54,942 nt of DNA from Streptosporangium violaceochromogenes (lineage in GTDB: Bacteria; Actinomycetota; Actinomycetes; Streptosporangiales; Streptosporangiaceae), in contig NZ_BNBB01000037.1 of the NCBI RefSeq assembly GCF_014654615.1, forward strand, positions 1-54,942, read 5' to 3'. A model generated the notes under the pieces. The model was not told where the DNA came from. It was given only the letters and a program-made list of their open reading frames with translations, and searched no databases. Of this stretch, positions 26,239-33,299 are shown piece after piece. Positions within the stretch are counted from its first letter, which is position 1. Each line of letters starts with the position of its first letter. Made by a program: the position numbers and the translations under genes.

Positions 26239-27195
26239 TTAGGGGATCTCGACGACCTGGCCGGCGTAGGTCAGACCGGCGCCGAAACCCAGCAGCAGGG
26301 CGAGCCCGCCCGACCGGACCTCGCCGCGCTCGATCATCCGGGACAGAGCCAGGGGGATCGAGGCCGCGGAGGTGTTGCCCGCCAGCACGATGTCCCGGGC
26401 GACGACGGCCTGGTCGGCGCCGATCCTGCGCGCGATGGCCTCGATGATGCGCAGGTTGGCCTGGTGGGGCACGAAGGCCGCGAGGTCGGCGGGGTCCACC
26501 CCGGCGCGCTCGCAGATCTTCCTGGCCACGGGGTGGAGGGCGGTGGTGGCCCAGCGGAAGACGGTCTGCCCCTCCTGGTGGAGGAAGGAGTCGCGGTCCC
26601 TGATGATGATGGCGTCGGACTTGTCGCCCGCGCTGCCCCACACCACCGGGCCGATGCCGGGGGTCTCGGCGGGCCCCACGACCGCGGCGCCCGCCCCGTC
26701 GGCGAAGATCACGGCGGTGGCGCGGTCGGTCCAGTCGATCCACTGCGAGAGCTTCTCGGTGCCGATGACCAGGACGTTGGTCGCCGAGCCCGCGCGGACG
26801 GCGTCGTCGGCGACGGCCAGGGCGTAACAGAAACCGGAGCAGGCGGTGTTGACGTCGAACGCGCCGGGGGCGTCGATGCCGAGCCGGGTGGCGACCCGGC
26901 TGGCCGCGTTGGGGATCTGCGTCTCCAGCGTGCAGGTGGCGACGATCACCAGGTCGATGTCGGAGGCGGCCAGCCCGCTGGTGGCCAGGGCCTTGCCGCC
27001 CGCCTGGACGGCCAGGTCGATCTCGGACTCGCCGGCCGGGGCGACCCGGCGCTCTTTGATGCCGACCCGGCTCTGGATCCACTCGTCGTCGGTCTCCATG
27101 GTGGCCGACAGGTCGTGGTTGGTGACCACGTTGGAGGGCTGGTAGTGGCCGAAAGCCAGGATCCTCGCGCCGGGGGCGCCCTGCCGTACCTTCAC
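26239..27195 (-). CDS. fabH: Beta-ketoacyl-ACP synthase III
   Basis: This 318-residue enzyme starts fatty acid synthesis by condensing an acyl-CoA primer with malonyl-ACP. The Cys-His-Asn triad is visible: Cys near 117 in VNTACSGFCYAL, His near 243 in FVPHQANLRI, Asn near 273 in LAGNTSAASIPL. In actinomycetes this step often favours branched primers (family knowledge). The GTG start overlaps the fabD stop by four bases (GTGA), so the two are coupled. Confidence 0.95.
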   Translation of the reverse strand: MKVRQGAPGARILAFGHYQPSNVVTNHDLSATMETDDEWIQSRVGIKERRVAPAGESEIDLAVQAGGKALATSGLAASDIDLVIVATCTLETQIPNAASRVATRLGIDAPGAFDVNTACSGFCYALAVADDAVRAGSATNVLVIGTEKLSQWIDWTDRATAVIFADGAGAAVVGPAETPGIGPVVWGSAGDKSDAIIIRDRDSFLHQEGQTVFRWATTALHPVARKICERAGVDPADLAAFVPHQANLRIIEAIARRIGADQAVVARDIVLAGNTSAASIPLALSRMIERGEVRSGGLALLLGFGAGLTYAGQVVEIP

Positions 27196-28088
27196 TTGAG
27201 AGCCTCTCGCGCCGCGTCCAGGTCGTCGGGGGTCTTCAGGGCGACGGTCGTCACCCCGCGGAGCGCGCGCCTTGCCAGGCCGGTCAGCGTGCCGCCGGGA
27301 AGCAGCTCGATCATCGTGGTGACCCCGAGACCGGCCATGGTGGCCATGCAGGCGTCCCAGCGGACCGGGCTGGCGACCTGGTCGACCAGGCGCCCGACGA
27401 ACTCCGCGCCGCCGGTGACCACCGCGCCGTCGGCGTTGGACAGCAGGGGGACGGCCGGGTCGCCCGGTGTGAGGGCGGACGCGGCCTCGCGCATGCGGTC
27501 GACGGCGGTGGCCATGTGCACGGTGTGGAAGGCGCCGGCCACCGAGAGCGGGATCAGCCGGGCCCGCGCGGGCGGCTCGGCCCTGAGCGCCTCAAGCTGC
27601 GCGAGCGTGCCGCCCGCGACGATCTGCCCGGCGCCGTTGATGTTGGCGGGGGTGAGCCCGTATCGTTCCAGGGCCGCGAGTACCTCGTCCTCGGCGCCGC
27701 CGAGAACGGCGAGCATGCCGGTCTCGGTGATCGCGGCGGCCTTGGCCATGGCGAGTCCACGCTCGCGCACGAGCGTCAGGGCCTGCTCGGGGGTGAGCAC
27801 CCCGGCCAGCGCGGCGGCGGTCAGCTCTCCGACACTGTGCCCGGCGATCACGCCGGGGGAGGCCCCGAGAACCTCGGCGACGGCCAGCCCGGCGGCTACC
27901 AGGAGTGGTTGCGCCACGGCGGTGTCGCGGATCTCGGCCTCGCCGGCGGTGGTGCCGTAGGCGACCAGGTCGAGGCCGATCAGGTCGGACCACGCCGACA
28001 GGCGGTCCTTCAGACCCGGGATCTCAAGCCACGGGGTCAGGAAACCTGGAGTCTGGGCGCCTTGACCCGGCGCGACGATTGCGAGCAC
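27192..28088 (-). CDS. fabD: Malonyl-CoA:ACP acyltransferase
   Basis: This 298-residue enzyme loads malonyl groups onto ACP for fatty acid synthesis. Key residues: Ser near 87 in GHSVGE, with His near 189 in AGAFHTVHM; the N-terminal LAIVAPGQGAQTPGFL is typical. It heads the fab operon. A GTG at 28088 is used; I see no strong ribosome-binding site. Upstream lie a TGTAG...CTACA inverted repeat and the fasR gene, suggesting FasR control of this promoter. Confidence 0.95.
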   Translation of the reverse strand: MLAIVAPGQGAQTPGFLTPWLEIPGLKDRLSAWSDLIGLDLVAYGTTAGEAEIRDTAVAQPLLVAAGLAVAEVLGASPGVIAGHSVGELTAAALAGVLTPEQALTLVRERGLAMAKAAAITETGMLAVLGGAEDEVLAALERYGLTPANINGAGQIVAGGTLAQLEALRAEPPARARLIPLSVAGAFHTVHMATAVDRMREAASALTPGDPAVPLLSNADGAVVTGGAEFVGRLVDQVASPVRWDACMATMAGLGVTTMIELLPGGTLTGLARRALRGVTTVALKTPDDLDAAREALK

Positions 28089-28103
28089 GAAATCAGCGTG
28101 CCC

Positions 28104-28172
28104 TGTAGGGGTTCGCTACACGGATGGGGATCCTGACGAACTTTGTGCTCAGTATCTTGTAGGAAGCCTACA
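28104..28172 (-). promoter_or_regulatory. fabD promoter region with two TGTAG/CTACA inverted repeats
   Basis: TGTAGGAAGCCTACA at 28158-28172 is a perfect 6-3-6 inverted repeat. A second, looser element TGTAG-N7-CTACA lies at 28104-28120, 53 bases away centre to centre. Both sit between fasR and fabD. FasR-type proteins are known to bind upstream of fabD in streptomycetes; that these repeats are its sites is inference. Confidence 0.45.
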
Positions 28173-28203
28173 GTGGGTGTTTCGCGGAGGTTAAGTAAAA
28201 ACT

Positions 28204-29427
28204 TCACTTAAGGTTTGTTTCGGACAGGCGCCCCAGAATGAGCCCCACCTGCAGGGTGAACGCGGACCTGCCCTCGGTCGGCTGATAGCCGGTCAGCTCG
28301 GTGATCTTGCGGAGGCGGTAGCGGACGGTGTTGGGGTGCACGAAGAGCAACCGCGCCGTGGCCTCCAGGGACGTGCCCTGCTCCAGGTAGGTCGCCAGGG
28401 TGTCGAGAAGCGGCGTGCCCGTCAGCGGCACGTAGATGTTCTCGATCAACTGGTTTCTGGCCTCGGTGTCACCGTCGATGGCCCGCTCGGCCAGGAGATC
28501 CTCAGCGTGGACCGGCCGGGGCGCGTCCGGCCAGCCGGCCGCGGCCCGCAGCCCGGCCATCGCCGCGCGGGCCGAGCTCGCCGCCGCCTCCAGGTCGTTG
28601 ACCTCCGGCCCGATCACGATGGGGCCGGGGCCGAAACGCGACACGACGTGCCTGGCCGCGGCGCCGACGCTGTCGGCGCCGCCCACGATCACGATCAGCC
28701 GGTCGCCCTGCACGCCGGCCAGCAGGTCCAGCCCGGACCTGCGCCCCCGGTCACGCAGCCCGTCGATCACCGCCTGCGGGTCGTCGTCGGGAGTCTGCCC
28801 GGCCAGCACCACGATGGGGGAGGAGGTCCAGCCCAGCGCGGCGGCCCAGGAGTGCAGGCCGTCGTCGACCTCGCCGCGGACCAGCGCGTCCACGATCAGT
28901 GCCTCCAGCCGGGCGTCCCAGGCCCCGCGCGCCTCCGCCTCCCGCGCGTAGACGTGGGCGGCGGCGAAGGCGACGTCGCGGGTGTAGCGGAGCATCGCCT
29001 GCTGGAGCTGGTCCTCCCCGCCGGGCGCGGCCAGCTCGCCGGTTCTCGCCTCCACCACCTCGACCACGACCCGGACGATGTCCACGGTCTGCTGCAGGGA
29101 GATCGACCGCTTCAGCTCCCGGGGGGCCGTGCCGAAGAACTCGATGCTCGGCGTCGGCCGGCGCTTCCCGGCGTGCTGGAACCACTCCACGAACGCGGCG
29201 ATCCCCGCCTGGGCCACCAGCCCGACCCACGACCTGTCCTCGGCGGACAGGGCGCGAAACCACATCAGCCGCTCGTCCATCCGGGCCATGGCGGCCGTGC
29301 CCAGCGTGCCCATGGCCCGCTCCAGCCTGCGGGTGGTGTCCTGACGCGTCCGGTCGGCGTCGAAGGTCCCCGCTGCCTCCACCACGACGTCGCCCTGCCT
29401 TCCGGCTCCCGCGTTCCGCTCCCTCAC
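28204..29427 (-). CDS. fasR: PucR-family transcriptional regulator of fatty acid synthesis (FasR-like)
   Basis: The ~407-residue protein ends in a PucR-type helix-turn-helix (ATARLLFVHPNTVRYRLRKITELTGY), preceded by a GGDEF-like middle domain and an N-terminal ligand-sensing region. Its position directly upstream of fabD and on the same strand matches FasR, the activator of the fab operon in Streptomyces coelicolor. The open frame begins at 29547; I prefer the GTG at 29427 (VRERNAGAG) because it gives the usual length. No strong ribosome-binding site marks the start. Confidence 0.85.
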   Translation of the reverse strand: MRERNAGAGRQGDVVVEAAGTFDADRTRQDTTRRLERAMGTLGTAAMARMDERLMWFRALSAEDRSWVGLVAQAGIAAFVEWFQHAGKRRPTPSIEFFGTAPRELKRSISLQQTVDIVRVVVEVVEARTGELAAPGGEDQLQQAMLRYTRDVAFAAAHVYAREAEARGAWDARLEALIVDALVRGEVDDGLHSWAAALGWTSSPIVVLAGQTPDDDPQAVIDGLRDRGRRSGLDLLAGVQGDRLIVIVGGADSVGAAARHVVSRFGPGPIVIGPEVNDLEAAASSARAAMAGLRAAAGWPDAPRPVHAEDLLAERAIDGDTEARNQLIENIYVPLTGTPLLDTLATYLEQGTSLEATARLLFVHPNTVRYRLRKITELTGYQPTEGRSAFTLQVGLILGRLSETNLK

Positions 29428-29630
29428 GCCACTAAGAGTGCCAGGTCGCGCGAGATGCGCCAGCCGTGACCCGGGACGCGCCGCGATTCGCCGCCCGGCG
29501 GTCTCGCGCGCGGGGCGGGGCCGCGGCGCTGTCACCTGCCCTGTCACCGGTTTCGGAAGCGTGGTCCTTGTGGCGGGCGGCGGTCCCGCGACGGCCCTGT
29601 CGTCGGCCCCGTGGCGGCCCCGCGGCGGTC

Positions 29631-30101
29631 TCAGATGACGGCGACGGCGGTGATCAGGCCGATGACCACGTGGGTGACCGCCAGCAGCCGCGTGCCGGGC
29701 TGCAGCTCCGGCTCCCCGACCAGGTCCCGGACGGTGATCCCGGCGACCCTGTCGAAGGCGATCATCGCCACGGTCTGCACGGCGATGCCGACCAGGCCGA
29801 AGACCAGGGTCGACAGCAGTCCCTCGTGCAGCGCTCCGCCCGAGGACCAGATGGAGGCCGCGACGATCAGCCCGACGGCGGCCAGGCCGGAGGCGGTGAG
29901 CATCGCGGCGTTGGGGTTGCGGTCGGTCTTGATCAGCCGGCTGAGCTTGCCGGGAATCGCCAGGTCGATCACGTAGAAACCGATGATCAGCAGGATCACG
30001 CCGAGCGCGGCGTAGGAGGCGATGGCCAGCGCGCCGCGGCCGAGGGTCTCGGCGAGCGAGATGGTGCCGGCCAACGAGACCGGCGGAGGAGTGGAGGTCA
30101 T
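29631..30101 (-). CDS. DUF350 (UPF0719) membrane protein
   Basis: This 156-residue protein has four predicted transmembrane segments (ALAIASYAALGVILLIIGFYVI; AMLTASGLAAVGLIVAASIW; LVFGLVGIAVQTVAMIAF; LLAVTHVVIGLITAVAVI). It is the last gene of a three-gene operon with a glutathionylspermidine-synthase-like ATP-grasp protein and a DUF1190-like protein. E. coli has the same trio (yjfL-yjfM-yjfC). Function is unknown. Confidence 0.85.
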   Translation of the reverse strand: MTSTPPPVSLAGTISLAETLGRGALAIASYAALGVILLIIGFYVIDLAIPGKLSRLIKTDRNPNAAMLTASGLAAVGLIVAASIWSSGGALHEGLLSTLVFGLVGIAVQTVAMIAFDRVAGITVRDLVGEPELQPGTRLLAVTHVVIGLITAVAVI

Positions 30102-30131
30102 GGTGGTGCTCTCTTCTCGGGCGTTTCTGGC

Positions 30132-31292
30132 TCAGAGCTCGATGCGATGGGGGATGAACGACGAGGAGTCGTCGGTGACAAGCCCCGAGGTCTCACGGAT
30201 GCCGAGTCCGGCGGCCTCGTCGTGGACGACCCAGGCGCCCAGCACGGGACGACGACCGGCGAAGGCCGGCAGGGCGTGAAACCCCTGGTAGACGTGGCCC
30301 TCGGCGCCGTAGCCACCGGGGGTCTCGGCGCTGAGGGCCGGGGTGACGATCCGCATGCTCGCCCCTTCCCTGCCCAGCAGCGGCTTGACGATGTAGGAGG
30401 ACAGGTCGCGGGGGCCGTCGAGGTAGGCCGGCAGCAGGTTCGGGTGGCCTGGATACAGTTCCCAGAGCACCGCGAGCAGCGCCTTGTTGGACAGCAGCAT
30501 CTTCCACAGCGGCTCGATCCAGGTCGTGGAGACCTGGTGGCGCACCGCCTGGGCGCCGAAGGGGTCGGCGACCGCCCACTCCCACGGGTATAGCTTGCAC
30601 AGCGAGCGGATCACCCTGCGCTCCATGTCCACGAAGCGCAGGTTGAGGCCGTCCCAGCCGATGTCCTCCATCGCCACGGCGACGGTCTCCAGCCCGGCCT
30701 GACCGGCGGTCTCCTGGAGGTAGGCCAGCGTCATCGCCTCCTCACCGGTCTCGTCCATCCTGGTCCAGGCGAAGTGCGTGGGCCCGGTGGGCAGGTCGGC
30801 GGCCACCTGGCGCCACCGGTCGATCAACCGCTCGTGGAGGGAGTTCCACTGGTCGTCGTCCGGGTGAAGGTCGCGCAGCCAGAACCACTGCACGACCGAG
30901 CTCTCCAGCAGGCTGGTCGGGGTGTCGGCGTTGTACTCCAGCAGCTTCGCCGGGCCCGTCCCGTCGTAGCGCAGGTCGAACCGGCCGAACAGGTGGGGGT
31001 CGCCCCTCCGCCAGGAGGCGGCGATCTCCGGCGCCACCCACGCGGGCACGGCGAAGTCGGCGTAGCGCTCGTGCGCGACGACGTGCTCCACGGCGTCCAG
31101 GCACATCCGGTGCAGCTCCTCGACCTGCCTCTCCAGGTCGAGGACCTCCTCCATCGAGAAGACGTACTGCGCGGCCTCGTCCCAGTAGGGACGGTCGAGA
31201 CCGCGCGGATGGGCCGAGCGGTGGTAGGCCAGCCCCTGGCTCTCGACGATGTCCTCCCAGCCGTCCCTGGGGGTCGAGGTCTCGCGTCTCAT
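30132..31292 (-). CDS. Glutathionylspermidine synthase-like ATP-grasp protein
   Basis: This 386-residue protein belongs to the family of the C-terminal amide synthetase domain of glutathionylspermidine synthase (E. coli YgiC/YjfC type). Conserved blocks are RFDLRYDGTGPAKLLEYNADTPTSLLE, IEPLWKMLLSNKALLAVLWELYPGHPNLLPA and YIVKPLLGREGASM (quoted in parts), the last being the ATP-grasp lysine/glycine region. It should ligate an amine to a carboxylate using ATP, but actinomycetes lack glutathionylspermidine, so the substrate is unknown. It lies 12 bases after the DUF1190-like gene and is followed by DUF350. Confidence 0.87.
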   Translation of the reverse strand: MRRETSTPRDGWEDIVESQGLAYHRSAHPRGLDRPYWDEAAQYVFSMEEVLDLERQVEELHRMCLDAVEHVVAHERYADFAVPAWVAPEIAASWRRGDPHLFGRFDLRYDGTGPAKLLEYNADTPTSLLESSVVQWFWLRDLHPDDDQWNSLHERLIDRWRQVAADLPTGPTHFAWTRMDETGEEAMTLAYLQETAGQAGLETVAVAMEDIGWDGLNLRFVDMERRVIRSLCKLYPWEWAVADPFGAQAVRHQVSTTWIEPLWKMLLSNKALLAVLWELYPGHPNLLPAYLDGPRDLSSYIVKPLLGREGASMRIVTPALSAETPGGYGAEGHVYQGFHALPAFAGRRPVLGAWVVHDEAAGLGIRETSGLVTDDSSSFIPHRIEL

Positions 31293-31304
31293 CGGTCCGG
31301 GGGA

Positions 31305-31730
31305 TCAGCTTCCACTGCCCCAGCCGCTGCGGCCCCCGAAGCCGCCGCGCTGGATCACGGTGCCGCTGCGGGTGGTGATCCTGACGTCCGAGGGACGCAC
31401 CGTGGTGCCCTTGGCGATGCGGACGCCGGACCTGACGCCGCCGTAGTACCAGCGGTAGGCGCCGTGGGAGCCGGAGTAGGAGGAGTCGCAGAGGTCGTCG
31501 TCGACGACCGTGTAGGACCCGTCGGGTTCGCGGCTGCCGAGGTCCACGCAGTCGGCGCCGACCTCCTCGTAGTCGTCCTGAGCCGCGCAGTAGCCGATCA
31601 GGAACAGCGACACGACGCCGATCCCGCCGAGGACGACGGCCTTGGACGCTTTCGAGCCCGGGGACGGGGAGACCGGGGGGCCGGGAACGTTCTTTCCTGC
31701 GGCCAGCGGGTGGGGGGGACGTGCGGCCAT
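31305..31730 (-). CDS. DUF1190-like (YgiB/YjfM-type) membrane-anchored protein
   Basis: The 141-residue protein has one N-terminal hydrophobic segment (KAVVLGGIGVVSLFLIGYCAA). A Cys-bearing extracytoplasmic region (DDYEEVGADCVDLG...DDDLCDSSYSG) and a Gly/Ser-rich tail (RGGFGGRSGWGSGS) follow. The tail, the DDY and Cys pattern, and the neighbouring GSP-synthase-like and DUF350 genes match the YgiB/YjfM context of E. coli. Sequence similarity to DUF1190 is weak by eye. It is the first gene of the operon. Confidence 0.65.
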   Translation of the reverse strand: MAARPPHPLAAGKNVPGPPVSPSPGSKASKAVVLGGIGVVSLFLIGYCAAQDDYEEVGADCVDLGSREPDGSYTVVDDDLCDSSYSGSHGAYRWYYGGVRSGVRIAKGTTVRPSDVRITTRSGTVIQRGGFGGRSGWGSGS

Positions 31731-31752
31731 CGAGCTCCAATGAGATGTGTCG

Positions 31753-31773
31753 GGATAGGCTATCCGTACGGAT
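31753..31773. promoter_or_regulatory. Overlapping palindromes in divergent promoter
   Basis: GGATAGGCTATCC (31753-31765) and ATCCGTACGGAT (31762-31773) are perfect palindromes sharing ATCC. They lie between the divergent DUF1190-like operon and the WYL regulator gene, so they are a plausible binding site for that regulator. Confidence 0.45.
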
Positions 31774-31843
31774 TTGTCGGTTCAACTCTAGATTTGGGGT
31801 GGGTCCCGCGAGTCTGTCGGCGCCGGCGCGTAACGTCGGAAGG

Positions 31844-32545
31844 GTGAACCGTACCGACCGGTTGTACGCCCTGGTTGAGGAGCTTCGCGCGGTTTCGCCC
31901 CGCTCGCGCCCGGCCCGTGAGCTCGCGGCCAGGTTCGAGGTGAGCGTCCGCACGATCGAGCGCGACATCCGCGCCCTTCAACGGTCCGGAGTGCCGATCC
32001 ACGTCCAGCCCGGCCGGGCCGGGGGGTACGTCCTCGACAGGCGCCTGTCCCTTCCCCCGCTCCACCTCACCCCCGCCGAGGCGGTGGCCGCCGCCGCGGC
32101 GCTCGGCCGCTCGGCGGGCGACCCCCTCGCCTCCCACGCCCGCAGCGCCCTGCGCAAACTGGTCGCCGTGATGCCGCCGTCCGAGGGGGCCGGGGCCGAG
32201 GATCTCGCCGCGCGGGTTCACGCGGGCGCCGAGCCCGAGCCCTACCCCCGGGTGTCGCGGGTGATCGAGCAGGCGCTGCTGCACCGGCGGGTGCTGCGGA
32301 TCGAGTACACCGACTCCAAGGGGCGAAGCACCGCCCGCGAGGTGGAGCCGGCGGTCTTCGTCGGAGGCCTGGGCGGCCACTGGTACCTCGTGGGCGTGTG
32401 CCGCCTCCGCCGGGACGTGCGCGCCTTCCGGCTCGACCGCATCGGCCGGGCGGAGGAGACCGGGGAGACCTCGCCCGGCCACCCGCCCGCCCGGTCCCTC
32501 CCGGAGATGCCCGGCGTGCTCCTAGGCACTCCCGATCACGGCTGA
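31844..32545 (+). CDS. WYL-domain transcriptional regulator (YafY/DeoR type)
   Basis: This 233-residue protein has an N-terminal winged helix HTH_11 (ARELAARFEVSVRTIERDIRALQRSGVPI) and a WYL ligand-sensing domain (LRIEYTDSKGRSTAREVEPAV, HWYLVGVCRLRRDVRAFRLDRI). The frame opens at 31721 but the GTG at 31844 begins the conserved NRTDRLYALVEEL, with GGAAGG just upstream. A -10-like TAACGT at 31831 could make it leaderless. Its stop overlaps the convergent ArsR gene by ten bases. WYL proteins sense nucleotides or other ligands; the target is unknown but the adjacent palindromes are candidates. Confidence 0.88.
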   Translation: MNRTDRLYALVEELRAVSPRSRPARELAARFEVSVRTIERDIRALQRSGVPIHVQPGRAGGYVLDRRLSLPPLHLTPAEAVAAAAALGRSAGDPLASHARSALRKLVAVMPPSEGAGAEDLAARVHAGAEPEPYPRVSRVIEQALLHRRVLRIEYTDSKGRSTAREVEPAVFVGGLGGHWYLVGVCRLRRDVRAFRLDRIGRAEETGETSPGHPPARSLPEMPGVLLGTPDHG

Positions 32546-32886
32546 GAGCACCGCCGTACGGCTGTCGCCGGCCCGGTCCGTCGCAGCGCGTTCAGCACCG
32601 AGTCCAGGAGGCCGGGGAAGCGGGCGTCCAGATCGTCGCGGCGCAGCCTGACCCGGCGCGACCGGCCGTCCATGGTGGTCAGCGTGACCCCGGCCTCACG
32701 GAGCACCCGATAGTGGTGCGACATCGTGGACTTGTGCACCCGGATGCCACTTCCGATGTCCCCGCAGCTCTCTCCGGCGCTCCCGGTGAGCCGGGACAGG
32801 ATCTCAAGGCGGACGGGGTCCGCCAGCGCGTGCATGACCGCGGTCAGCCTGATGTCCTCCATCGGTGGGTGCCACGGCTCGCGCAT
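32536..32886 (-). CDS. ArsR-family helix-turn-helix regulator
   Basis: At 116 residues this is a single winged helix (MHALADPVRLEILSRL, GIRVHKSTMSHHYRVLREAGV, then beta-wing MDGRSRRVRLRRDDL). It lacks the Cys motifs (ELCVCDL) of metal sensors, so it probably responds to something other than metals. The start could be the ATG at 32886 or the second Met nine codons in; neither has a clear ribosome-binding site. It converges on the WYL gene. No obvious target operon is adjacent. Confidence 0.82.
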   Translation of the reverse strand: MREPWHPPMEDIRLTAVMHALADPVRLEILSRLTGSAGESCGDIGSGIRVHKSTMSHHYRVLREAGVTLTTMDGRSRRVRLRRDDLDARFPGLLDSVLNALRRTGPATAVRRCSQP

Positions 32887-33299
32887 CAGTTCGCCCGTGC
32901 TTTCACGACTGTTCAGCCTATCGCGCTGTTCGGCGGTTGGGATGTGAGGTAATTGTCGGCCCGTTCGCCGGTCCGGTAACGGCGAATCGCGAAACTAAAG
33001 GCTTGTGTTCCGGTGATGCTCCCGGCAGGGGCCCTCGCCGTGCCCCGTTCACCCGGATGGGCGGGCGATCCCCGCGGCCCGGCCGTCCCGGGGCGGGGGT
33101 GGCTCTATGTTCCGATGTGACATTTATGTTGATTGATAGATGAAAGTCTGGTTTATGATCTGGTCCGGTGCCGGCCGCGCTTTTTCCGGGCCCGCGCCGC
33201 CCGGTCCATTGAGACGGCGGCCATGGCGTGTGGAAAAGCGACCCGTATCGATCCGGTGTGTAATGTTCGGGTAAAGCGCCGCGTACGAGGGGTTCGGCG
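32887..33299. other. Divergent intergenic region upstream of kinase gene
   Basis: These 413 bases separate the ArsR and kinase starts. The stretch 33117-33170 is markedly AT-rich for this genome (ACATTTATGTTGATTGATAG) and probably holds promoters. No gene or structured RNA is recognised. Confidence 0.4.

Noticed and set aside
24632..27082. One long 816-codon frame covering fabF, acpP and part of fabH
   Set aside because: Only the fabF part is real; upstream of GTG 25864 the frame runs through acpP and fabH in the wrong phase.
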